Shown here: positions 8,790 to 17,305 of the stretch, piece after piece
Layout of the letters: every line of letters starts with the position of its first letter
How positions within the stretch are numbered: position 1 is the first letter of the stretch
NCBI GenBank assembly: GCA_903954055.1
Contig: CAJBMC010000029.1
Coordinates: 1-49,499, forward strand
Direction: 5' to 3'
Length of the DNA stretch: 49,499 nt
Source of the DNA: an uncultured Actinomycetes bacterium
GTDB lineage: Bacteria > Actinomycetota > Actinomycetes > Nanopelagicales > Nanopelagicaceae
Notes under the pieces: generated by a model
What the model was told of the DNA's origin: nothing
Seen by the model: only the letters and a program-made list of their open reading frames with translations
Database searches by the model: none
Program-made: the position numbers and the translations under genes

Positions 8790-9899
8790 ATGACACACCA
8801 GCTCAAAACTCGATACAGCCTGCTACGCGGATGCTCCCTCTTTGAATTCGCAGCAGGCGACCGCGCTCAACCTCACTATCTCATTGGAAGCTATTCGAAT
8901 GTAGTCGCCGTCACTTCGGCGCATCAACGGACCGCACTCACTCAACTAGCTCGCGGAGAAGATCCGCTGGAAACCGTGAGCGAATCCGTTCGAGAGAACC
9001 TGCGTGGCTTTATCTCCACACTCATGCAACGTGGACTGCTCAATGATCGAGCTCAAGAGCTCCGAACTCCGGCACGGAATCTTGATGAGATTTCAGCGAG
9101 TGATATCGCTATCAATCAATTGCGCGCTCGTTCGGCTCCCGAACTTCTGCAATCAGAGTGGATCGATAGCGTAGGTGATGGCGGAACATCGACACTCGTT
9201 GCTCGCGCACAACACCTTGTCGAATTGTCGGGTAGATCCCGAGTCATCACGCTCCTTTACTCAATCTTGCTCGCAAGCGGAGTCACTCAAATCCGATTTT
9301 CTGATCCACATTTCAAACCTGTTGTCAGTGATCTTGATATTGGTTTTGGCGCGCTCTCAATGAGTGATTTTGGCGCACATTATTATGAGACTCATCTGCG
9401 ACGCCAACGTCAGCTTTCACTCTTTCCGATTGATAGAGCAGTAACTGCAGATTCTCATTGTGCTACGCCTATTATCGCGATCCACTCTGGTGATTGTGAT
9501 CCAGTCCAATTATTAGAGTGGAGCAATAAGAAAATACCTCACCTCGTAATACATCCGCCAGTAGGCGATGAGGTTGTTGTGGGGCCTACGGTAATTCCAG
9601 GTGAAACGCCATGTAATCGCTGTCTATCTCTTTATGAGATTGATAATTTTGGATTTACGACATCAAATCGGATTGAACTTACTGCAGTCGATGAGTTACC
9701 GACAGCTACCGCACATTATGTCGCCGCGATAGTTGCTTCTCAGATTCTCAACTTTATCGATTACCTCAACTCTGATAAATCGAAGGAAATTATTCGCAAT
9801 ACCGGAATCGGCGAAATTACCTATATCAATTTTCAGCGGTTAAATGAGCCGCAGGTGGTGGCGATTGCTCGCCATCCACTCTGCGGCTGTGACGCTTAA
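8790..9899 (+). CDS. ThiF/E1-like family protein (TOMM cyclodehydratase-like), orphan
   Basis: C-terminal CNRCLSLYEIDN...HPLCGC cysteine pattern, VGPTVIPGETPCNRC; resembles E1-like/TOMM cyclodehydratase proteins of Actinobacteria. Confidence 0.65.
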   Translation: MTHQLKTRYSLLRGCSLFEFAAGDRAQPHYLIGSYSNVVAVTSAHQRTALTQLARGEDPLETVSESVRENLRGFISTLMQRGLLNDRAQELRTPARNLDEISASDIAINQLRARSAPELLQSEWIDSVGDGGTSTLVARAQHLVELSGRSRVITLLYSILLASGVTQIRFSDPHFKPVVSDLDIGFGALSMSDFGAHYYETHLRRQRQLSLFPIDRAVTADSHCATPIIAIHSGDCDPVQLLEWSNKKIPHLVIHPPVGDEVVVGPTVIPGETPCNRCLSLYEIDNFGFTTSNRIELTAVDELPTATAHYVAAIVASQILNFIDYLNSDKSKEIIRNTGIGEITYINFQRLNEPQVVAIARHPLCGCDA

Positions 9900-10228
9900 G
9901 CTGCAATAACCTGACGTGGTGGTCGACCCGGACGGCGTTTACGTTCGATGATCACGCCATCTTCGATCAGTTGGCCGCCCCAGACACCGACGGGTTCGCC
10001 TCGATCAAGTGCGCCTTCTAAGCATGCGTTCTTCATCGGACAGGTGCCACATAATGACTTCGCAAGATTAATCTCGAGATCAGAGTCTGAGAAGAAGAGC
10101 TCGGGGTCAGCGTTATGGCAGGGCAAGGTAAAGGCCTTGGCGTTATCGGATGTATATGTGACATCCTCCAAGCCGATAAATTGATCTGCCCAACCTTCTA
10201 CCTGTAACTCGCTGTAGAGAACTGTCAT
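9896..10228 (-). CDS. whiB7: WhiB-family Fe-S regulator, WhiB7-like
   Basis: C...C-x2-C-x5-C (CHNADPELFFS...CGTCPMKNAC), GVWGG turn, C-terminal AT-hook RRPGRPPR; TAAGGAGG RBS before ATG 10228. Confidence 0.85.
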   Translation of the reverse strand: MTVLYSELQVEGWADQFIGLEDVTYTSDNAKAFTLPCHNADPELFFSDSDLEINLAKSLCGTCPMKNACLEGALDRGEPVGVWGGQLIEDGVIIERKRRPGRPPRQVIAA

Positions 10229-10293
10229 CGCCCCTACCTCCTTATCCTTTTCGTTTGCCTTCATCTCGTTTGGTTTTAGTTTTGAAAATAAAA

Positions 10294-10332
10294 AAGGCCC
10301 CTTTAAATCCTTAGCGGATTTAAGAGGCCTTG
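10294..10332 (-). terminator. Intrinsic terminator between uORF and whiB7 (candidate attenuator)
   Basis: Minus strand AAGGCCTCTTAAATCCGCTAAGGATTTAAAGGGGCCTTTTTT: long stem plus T-tract, located inside the whiB7 leader. Confidence 0.85.
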
Positions 10333-10347
10333 TGGCGCTGTTATCGG

Positions 10348-10530
10348 TTAGCCGATAGTTGCTCCTGTGGCCTCAACCACTGCATAAAAGTTGGCGTAGA
10401 ACGCTGACTTTGTAGCTGTGGGCCAATTGCGCTTATGTGTGCACTTAGCGGCTGTTGAGGTTGTGTGAGCATGTGAAAGGGCAGCAGCGCGTGAAACGCC
10501 TGCTGGTGCAACGAGAGCCATTGATGACAT
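10348..10530 (-). CDS. Putative whiB7 upstream leader ORF (60 aa)
   Basis: MSSMALVAPAGVSRAAALSHAHTTSTAAKCTHKRNWPTATKSAFYANFYAVVEATGATIG; GAAAGGATC RBS; ends at hairpin just before the intrinsic terminator. Confidence 0.65.
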   Translation of the reverse strand: MSSMALVAPAGVSRAAALSHAHTTSTAAKCTHKRNWPTATKSAFYANFYAVVEATGATIG

Positions 10531-10609
10531 TCGTTGATCCTTTCTCATAATTCCCGACTCGGATTGAGTAAGGAGTGATAAGGGTAAAGGGTCAGGTGCG
10601 ATTCGTGCA

Positions 10610-10662
10610 AGGTAATTAAATTCGGGTAATTAAACCCGGGTAATTAAACCCGGGTAATTACC
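10610..10662. repeat. 14-bp tandem repeat gggtaattaaaccc (about 4 units)
   Basis: Units beginning at 10610, 10624, 10638 and 10652; the middle two are identical and the outer two degenerate or partial. Confidence 0.95.
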
Positions 10663-12353
10663 TAGGGAATAAGCGTGGATTCACGCAAGAATCGTGAAGC
10701 TTCAGCTCGATAGGTGATGTGGAGGTCGGCTTTGGCGCGGGTCATTCCCACATAGAAGAGTCGTCGCTCTTCGGCAATGACTGCATCGGTGAGGGTTGTG
10801 CCTGAGTTGGTGAGCGGCAAGATTCCCTCAGATGCGCCGATGAGAAAGACGCGCTCCCATTCGAGACCCTTTGCCGCATGCAAAGTAGCTAATGTAATTA
10901 CCGGCATAGTCGGAGGATTGTTCTGCTGAACGCGATCTTCAACTTCGCGTAAATATCCGCGCAAGGTCTTCGGTTGAAAGTTTGGACTCTCATCGAGTTC
11001 GCGGCCTAAATGGAGAAGCGCAGCGATTCCATCAATTGATTCACCAGTTAAAAATGGTTGCGCAATCGATCTGAGCTCATCAATCCATTGGCTATCTTCA
11101 GCTGGAATCACTGATGCCTGACGTACCTGCTTTAAGAAGTCGCGGACATCAGTGCGATCGAAGAAGCGCTCGGTGTTGCGCACTTGATAAGGAATGCTTT
11201 CGCGATTCATTGCGCGTTCGACCGCACTTAATTGCGCATTGGTGCGCGCAAGTATCGCAATCTCCTGCGGCGGTGTTCCCTGCGCCATTAAAGACGTGAT
11301 ATCAGAGAGCACACCTGCAATCTCTGATTGCTCATCTTTAAAGCCTTGTACCGATGGCTTGCTGCCGTGATCATTAAATGCCACAAGTTCCTGCCCCATA
11401 GCGCCAACTCGAAGAATCGAATTTGCGGCAAAGGTGATCTCAGGAGTTGATCGATAACCGGTGCTGAGACGAATGACTTGCGCATCTGGAAAACGTTGGG
11501 TGAAGGTATTGAGAAAGACGGGAGTTGCACCGGCAAATGAATAAATAGTTTGGGCTGGATCTCCCACGACACAAATGTCGGTACGAGTTCCAAGCCAGGC
11601 ATTGATGAGACGCTGCTGAACTGGTGAAATATCTTGATACTCATCGACGGTGAAATAACGATATTGGTTCTGAACTCTTTCGCGCACATCGCGTTCTTCT
11701 TCTAACATCGCAGCGGTCAAGAGCAGCACATCTTCAAAATCGATTGCGAGCTCCTGCTTCTTTATCGATTCATAGGCGGTGTAGAGCTGAACGAGATGTT
11801 CGGCATTGACGCGAGGTTTTGTGAGTCGTTGTGAAATCTCATCAATAAAATCTTCCGGCGCAACTTGTGAAACCTTTGCCCACTCAATCTCAGTTGCAAT
11901 ATCTCGCATGAGCTCACGATTATGTGTTGAAATCTTCTCCGTAAGACCTGCTCGACGAACTGCCTCGGAGATAAAACTTCCCTTTGATGTAATCAAATCA
12001 GGTGTACGGCCACCGAAGACCGTTGGCCAGAAGAATAAGAGCTGCTTCAGCGCTGCGGAGTGAATCGTTCGTGCGGCAACGGTGGGAACGCCTAAGGTGC
12101 GAAGGCGTGCCCGCATCTCACCTGCTGCACGTGCGGTAAAGGTAAGTGCGAGAACTTTCTGCGGATCCATAGTTCCGATTGCCGCTGCATAGGCGATGCG
12201 ATGAGTAATGGCACGAGTCTTTCCGGTACCAGCGCCAGCGATGACACTTACTGGACCACGAGTGGCAAGTGCTACTGCACGTTGATCATCATCGAGCGCT
12301 TCAAGAATTGCATTGGGATCAAGAGTTGAGGGCACAAAGCCATCTATCGCCAT
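10662..12353 (-). CDS. UvrD/PcrA superfamily I ATP-dependent DNA helicase (UvrD2-like, short)
   Basis: GAGTGKT Walker A, VDEYQDI Walker B, GDPAQTIYSF, LHAAKGLEW, YVGMTRAK motifs; lies next to nudC/whiB7. Confidence 0.85.
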   Translation of the reverse strand: MAIDGFVPSTLDPNAILEALDDDQRAVALATRGPVSVIAGAGTGKTRAITHRIAYAAAIGTMDPQKVLALTFTARAAGEMRARLRTLGVPTVAARTIHSAALKQLLFFWPTVFGGRTPDLITSKGSFISEAVRRAGLTEKISTHNRELMRDIATEIEWAKVSQVAPEDFIDEISQRLTKPRVNAEHLVQLYTAYESIKKQELAIDFEDVLLLTAAMLEEERDVRERVQNQYRYFTVDEYQDISPVQQRLINAWLGTRTDICVVGDPAQTIYSFAGATPVFLNTFTQRFPDAQVIRLSTGYRSTPEITFAANSILRVGAMGQELVAFNDHGSKPSVQGFKDEQSEIAGVLSDITSLMAQGTPPQEIAILARTNAQLSAVERAMNRESIPYQVRNTERFFDRTDVRDFLKQVRQASVIPAEDSQWIDELRSIAQPFLTGESIDGIAALLHLGRELDESPNFQPKTLRGYLREVEDRVQQNNPPTMPVITLATLHAAKGLEWERVFLIGASEGILPLTNSGTTLTDAVIAEERRLFYVGMTRAKADLHITYRAEASRFLRESTLIP

Positions 12354-13246
12354 GTCTCACCGGCTAATTTTGAAGAATCGAGCGAGGTTGCACCGAGCCA
12401 ACCTTCAATCATTCGACGCGCAACGCTGACAACTGGTGGCAAGAGCAGCGAGCCAATTTCGGCAGCTGCCTTGAGCTCTGCTCTTGAAAACCATTTCACT
12501 TCAGTAATCTCTTCACCATCCGGATGAGCATCCTCTGGCTGATCAGTAATCGCCTCAAATGCAATCATGATGCTTGCTGGAAATGGCCATGGTTGGGAGC
12601 CAAGATATTTAATTTCAGTAAGTTTTACGCCAGATTCTTCAAAGGCTTCACGTGCAACACATTGTTCAAATGTCTCGCCAGGTTCGAGAAATCCAGCGAA
12701 GGTCGAAAATCTACCGTCCGGCCATGATGGTTGGTGGCCGAGCAATATCCGATCTGCGCGATCTTTAATCAAAACAATAATTGCCGGATCTGTACGTGGG
12801 TGATGTTGGCTCTGATCTACATCGCAGATGCGGGCAGCGCCGGCGAGATCGATTCGAGTTGGCGCACCACATTTAGAACAGTGAGGGTGCGCATCGTGCC
12901 AATGCGAAAGTGCAATTGCATGCATTGAAATTTCCAGATGTAGCGGTGAGAGCCCACCTGCAAGTTCGCGAAGAGTCAGGTAATCGTCAACATCTGAGAG
13001 AACGGCGCCTGAGGCCCAGGCAAAGTAAGGGGTATTTGTCGCAGGATCGATTCCAAGAAAGTAGCGCTCTCCCCCAACTGCTTGGGTGGGAGAAATAAAG
13101 AGCGGACCATCAACGGTGCTACGGATGCGACCTTTACCAACCTCGATAATGTTGGCGGTAAGCCAGAGCTCTTCCAGTCGAACCGGATTGCTGCGAAGTT
13201 CGCCGGCGCGGTCCATCAATGATGGTCGTTGTGGAATCGCGCTCAT
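12344..13246 (-). CDS. nudC: NAD(+) diphosphatase (NudC, NUDIX)
   Basis: CSKCGAPT zinc-ribbon half, GFLEPGETFEQCVAREAFEESGV Nudix box, SQPWPFPASIM NudC signature. Confidence 0.9.
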   Translation of the reverse strand: MSAIPQRPSLMDRAGELRSNPVRLEELWLTANIIEVGKGRIRSTVDGPLFISPTQAVGGERYFLGIDPATNTPYFAWASGAVLSDVDDYLTLRELAGGLSPLHLEISMHAIALSHWHDAHPHCSKCGAPTRIDLAGAARICDVDQSQHHPRTDPAIIVLIKDRADRILLGHQPSWPDGRFSTFAGFLEPGETFEQCVAREAFEESGVKLTEIKYLGSQPWPFPASIMIAFEAITDQPEDAHPDGEEITEVKWFSRAELKAAAEIGSLLLPPVVSVARRMIEGWLGATSLDSSKLAGETWR

Positions 13247-13252
13247 GGGTGG

Positions 13253-13265
13253 AGGTTACTAGGCT
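13253..13265. promoter_or_regulatory. Face-to-face -10 boxes of nudC (-) and EEP gene (+)
   Basis: AGGTTA-c-TAGGCT: minus TAACCT and plus TAGGCT, each 6 nt from its ATG. Confidence 0.7.
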
Positions 13266-13271
13266 TGACCC

Positions 13272-14063
13272 ATGCGCATCACCTCGTGGAATTTCCTGCA
13301 TGGCCAGAGCCTTAAGGCGGGAGAAAAGGCTGATATTTCAGGGGCGCTAGCGCTTCTCGAATGCGATCTCTTAGCGCTGCAAGAGATTGATCTGCACCTA
13401 GAACGTTCCGGTAATTCTGGCCAGCCTTCAGACATTGCTGCCGCGATGGGCGCAGTTGATTGGGGTTTTGCGCCGACAGTGCATGGGACTCCTGGTTTTG
13501 ATTGGAAGAAAGTTTCACCTGAGAATCAAAAAGTATTTACCGGGCGCGACTCTGCGCCTCAGGGATATTACGGAATCGCTATTGCGAGCAAGGTGCCAGT
13601 TAAACATTGGCTACGGCTAGAACTCGGTAAGGCATGGATTGGCCTTCCACTCCTTGTGGCAAATGAGAAGGGCAAGGTAGCTCCCTTCTATGTGAAGGAT
13701 GAGCCTCGCGTTGCATTAGCTGCAGTCTTGGAGAATGGTTGGACTGTTATCAACGTTCATCTCTCATTTGTGCCGTTGGTAAATCTATTTCAACTTTTAA
13801 AAGTTACCCGTTGGGCAAAGCAAGTAGAACGTCAATACGGAACAAAGATTGCACTTGTCGGTGATTTTAATTTGCCATGGGGCATTCCAACTCGAGTGAC
13901 TCGCTGGAAGCGAGCGACCCAAGCTCTGACATATCCATCGTGGAAACCAGCAATTTCATTTGATTACATCTTGCTTCGTGCAAGTACGATAGAAAGCGCA
14001 AAGGAAGTTTTAACGCCGGGGCTTTCGATAAGTGACCATAAAGCAATCTCGGTAGATATTTAA
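13272..14063 (+). CDS. Endonuclease/exonuclease/phosphatase family protein
   Basis: SWNFLHG, LQEIDLHLERSG, VGDFNLPWG, SDHKAISVDI EEP motifs. Confidence 0.85.
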   Translation: MRITSWNFLHGQSLKAGEKADISGALALLECDLLALQEIDLHLERSGNSGQPSDIAAAMGAVDWGFAPTVHGTPGFDWKKVSPENQKVFTGRDSAPQGYYGIAIASKVPVKHWLRLELGKAWIGLPLLVANEKGKVAPFYVKDEPRVALAAVLENGWTVINVHLSFVPLVNLFQLLKVTRWAKQVERQYGTKIALVGDFNLPWGIPTRVTRWKRATQALTYPSWKPAISFDYILLRASTIESAKEVLTPGLSISDHKAISVDI

Positions 14064-17000
14064 CCTAAGAGCGCAATCAGTTCATCGAGGCTCATCAAAT
14101 TTGTGCGGCGATCTGTGACTCCGGTTGGAACATAGTGGAAAGCGGCGCTCACGCTTTCTAACGGAACTCCAGCCAGTTTTGCCCACGCCAATCGATAGAT
14201 TGCTAGCTGTATCGCAGAGTCGTCATCGAGAATCTTTGAGCCGGTCTTCCAATCAACGACCTCGAAACCATTCTCAGTCTTATAGATTGCATCGATTCGG
14301 CCGCGCACCAAAGTGCCAGCTATGACAGTTTCAAAAGGAACCTCGACTCGATATGCAGTTCGAGAACCATATTCGGAGGCGAGCCAGGCTGATTTGAGCT
14401 CTTCGAGTGTGCGATCTTCTTCAATCGGCTGCATCAGATCAAACTCTTCATCATCGAAAATCGAATATACAGCGAGGTGACGTTCGACCCAGAGATGGAA
14501 TGCGGTACCACGCGATGAATACTCATCACGTGCTCGAGGCATTGGCCGGCGCACACTTCGCGCAAATCCTTCAGGGTCTCGCTTCATTGCAATTATTGAA
14601 GATGGTGACATTCGAACCGGGCGCGGAATTGCGAGAGCTGCGTTATAGCCCTCTGCCTGTTCGGCGATAATGGCTCGTGCATCGCTCATCCACGATTGCA
14701 AAGTAGGCAAAGAGGAAGGTGAAGTAAGGTCGAGCGGTTTTGCGTTACGTACTAGCGCAACCTTTGATTCAAACTCTTGGCGCTTGCCCCCGAGTGGATC
14801 GCGTGGCCAAGTAGCGGTGACTTCATCGCCCTCTCGCGGATTGCGCGAACCGGATGGTGGTGGTTCGAGCTCATCAATAACTCGACCAGATGTAAGAGCA
14901 ATCTCTTCGACCTTGCGATAAAGAGTTGATGGTTCGAGTGGATTAACTCCCTCACCCCAATAGGAGGCAGAGCAGAAGAGATGTGTCTTTGCGCGAGTGA
15001 CCGCCACATAGCCCAAACGAATCTCTTCCTTGCGACGATACTCCGCACACTCTTTCTTATACGCCGTTAATACCTTATTTGCATCAGAGTTTGTGCTGAC
15101 CTGCGAAAGATTAAGTTGCGGCACAACTGATTCATCGCTGCGAAGTGGGAATGGAATAAATTTCTCGTTAGATGCCCAATTTTCTGGACTTTTACTGGAT
15201 TTTGATGGGAACGAACCTTCCGTCAGACCTGGAATTGCAACTACATCCCATTCCGCGCCTTTAGACATATGAACGGTAAGGATTTGAACAACGCTGCTAT
15301 CGACATCTGGTGTTCCAGCTTTAAGTCCACCTTCTTCATCAGAAGCAACATCAAGCCAATTAATAAATCCATTGAGAGAGCCACCTGAACGCGCAAATTT
15401 ACTTGCCTCATCTAAGAACCGATCGAGATGTCGTCGTCCGTGCATCCCTTCTTCTCGCAACATCACCTCTGCCTCTAGGTTGAGATAACGTTCGATTTCA
15501 AGGATCAGATCGGTAATTGCACCAGATGCTCGCGAACGTAGTCGACGTAAATCTGCCGAGAATTGTGTGAGTCTGGCGAAGCCAGCGGCAGAGAAATCAG
15601 AAGCTTTTGCCGATTCGATTTCATCGAGCGCATCAATCAATGAACCTGCAATCTGATCATCGTTATCAGATGTGAGTGAATTACCGGCGATGATGTTCTG
15701 AACCAAAGAGCGGCTATCTGAACCTTCATTGGTGGCACGTTTGCGCGAGAAACGACCTAAGGCGGCAATATCACGGGGACCAAGGTTGATTCGTGGTCCG
15801 GTGAGATGGCGCATCAGCGCACCTCCAGCATCAGGTGAATTAATCACCTTTAAGAGCGCCACAATATCGGCGACTTCTGGAACATGAACCAAGCCACCCA
15901 GGCCGAGTACCTCTGAAGCAATTCCGGCGTTGGTGAGCGCCTCTTGAATAAAGGGAATCTGAGATTTCTTTCGTACCAAAACTGCAAATGAAAGTTCGCT
16001 CGTCTTAACTCCATCTTTGCCCCACAAAGGCTGGAAATATTCAACAATTGCTTGCGCCTCTGCTTCAAGATTTTCAAAGATGCCACAGACGAGATCGCCC
16101 TTGCCTGCACCAGCGCGCGCTCTCAAAGGCTCGACATCAACTGTGTCATTCTGACGGACTTCATCCGAAATGAGATTGGCAACGTTGAGAATTACCTCAT
16201 CATTTCGATATGTGGTGAGCAAGTTATATTGAAGTGCGCCGGTTGAACCTGACCGCTTTGGAAAGTGTGAGTTGAAAGCGCCGATTGTCCCAGCAGCTGC
16301 TCCGCGCCAGGTATAAATCGATTGACATGGGTCACCTACTGCGGTGACTGGATGGCCTGCTCCAAATAGAGTTGAGAGCAACCGTACCTGTGAGTGCGAA
16401 GTATCTTGATATTCATCGAGAAGTACTACTGGATACTTTCCACGTTCAACCTCACCAACATCTGGAAAATTGGCAGCGATTGTGGCAGCGAGTGCAATCT
16501 GATCATCAAAAGAGAGTTGTCCACTTCCTCGACGTTCAGCTAAGAATTTCTCCATCATTGCAACCAGACCTATTCGCTGTTGTGATGTGCGGGCAGCATC
16601 ACGAACTCCATCATTGAGTCCACCACTCATGCGGGCAAGCTCAGCCAATAATTTTTGATCTGCCTCAATGATTTGCTCGCCGGTAACTTGATGTTCGAGA
16701 GCTTGCGATGTCAGCCCCATTAAATCTTCGACTACCGTCTTCACTGCGCTCTCATTGGTAAATCCAGCTTCATCCCAATTTTGCACAATTCGATTTGCCA
16801 TCATCCAGAGCGCTGCTTCACCTAACGGCTGTGAATCGGCGTCGATACCAAGACGGATCGAGTGTTCCGAGAGAATTCGACCTGCATAGGAGTGATAGGT
16901 AGTGACAGCGGTATCAAAGCTCGAAAATGGCTGATTTATATTGCTCTGCGCCATCGCCTGCGAGAGTTGTTTGAGGCGCTTACGAATGCGGAGATTGAGT

Positions 17001-17305
17001 TCGCCCGCGGCTTTGCGAGTAAAGGTAAGGCCCAGAATTTGATCCGGGCGAACGAATCCATTGGCAACGAGATAGACAACTCGTGAAGCCATAGTCTCAG
17101 TCTTTCCAGATCCGGCACCGGCGATCACAACGGCTGGCTCGAGTGGATTGCTCTTAATCGAGATAATCGCCGCCTGCTCTTCACTCGGTGAAGGAAACTT
17201 CGAATCGATGAGTTGAATCAACTTAGCTACATCTTCTGGTGTGTACTTCTCAATCAATTCGTGGCTCATCCGATCACCGTTCTTCCCTCCAGGTGAACCG
17301 GACAA
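14060..17305 (-). CDS. adnB: ATP-dependent helicase-nuclease, AdnB-like
   Basis: GAGSGKT, LDEYQDTSHSQ, helicase motifs; C-terminal nuclease GRIDAIYKTENGFEVVDWKTGS; adjacent to the AdnA-like gene. Confidence 0.78.
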   Translation of the reverse strand: MSGSPGGKNGDRMSHELIEKYTPEDVAKLIQLIDSKFPSPSEEQAAIISIKSNPLEPAVVIAGAGSGKTETMASRVVYLVANGFVRPDQILGLTFTRKAAGELNLRIRKRLKQLSQAMAQSNINQPFSSFDTAVTTYHSYAGRILSEHSIRLGIDADSQPLGEAALWMMANRIVQNWDEAGFTNESAVKTVVEDLMGLTSQALEHQVTGEQIIEADQKLLAELARMSGGLNDGVRDAARTSQQRIGLVAMMEKFLAERRGSGQLSFDDQIALAATIAANFPDVGEVERGKYPVVLLDEYQDTSHSQVRLLSTLFGAGHPVTAVGDPCQSIYTWRGAAAGTIGAFNSHFPKRSGSTGALQYNLLTTYRNDEVILNVANLISDEVRQNDTVDVEPLRARAGAGKGDLVCGIFENLEAEAQAIVEYFQPLWGKDGVKTSELSFAVLVRKKSQIPFIQEALTNAGIASEVLGLGGLVHVPEVADIVALLKVINSPDAGGALMRHLTGPRINLGPRDIAALGRFSRKRATNEGSDSRSLVQNIIAGNSLTSDNDDQIAGSLIDALDEIESAKASDFSAAGFARLTQFSADLRRLRSRASGAITDLILEIERYLNLEAEVMLREEGMHGRRHLDRFLDEASKFARSGGSLNGFINWLDVASDEEGGLKAGTPDVDSSVVQILTVHMSKGAEWDVVAIPGLTEGSFPSKSSKSPENWASNEKFIPFPLRSDESVVPQLNLSQVSTNSDANKVLTAYKKECAEYRRKEEIRLGYVAVTRAKTHLFCSASYWGEGVNPLEPSTLYRKVEEIALTSGRVIDELEPPPSGSRNPREGDEVTATWPRDPLGGKRQEFESKVALVRNAKPLDLTSPSSLPTLQSWMSDARAIIAEQAEGYNAALAIPRPVRMSPSSIIAMKRDPEGFARSVRRPMPRARDEYSSRGTAFHLWVERHLAVYSIFDDEEFDLMQPIEEDRTLEELKSAWLASEYGSRTAYRVEVPFETVIAGTLVRGRIDAIYKTENGFEVVDWKTGSKILDDDSAIQLAIYRLAWAKLAGVPLESVSAAFHYVPTGVTDRRTNLMSLDELIALLG

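Noticed and set aside
10610-10662. Possible CRISPR array from the phased 14-bp repeats
   Set aside because: No spacers; contiguous short tandem units and no cas genes nearby.
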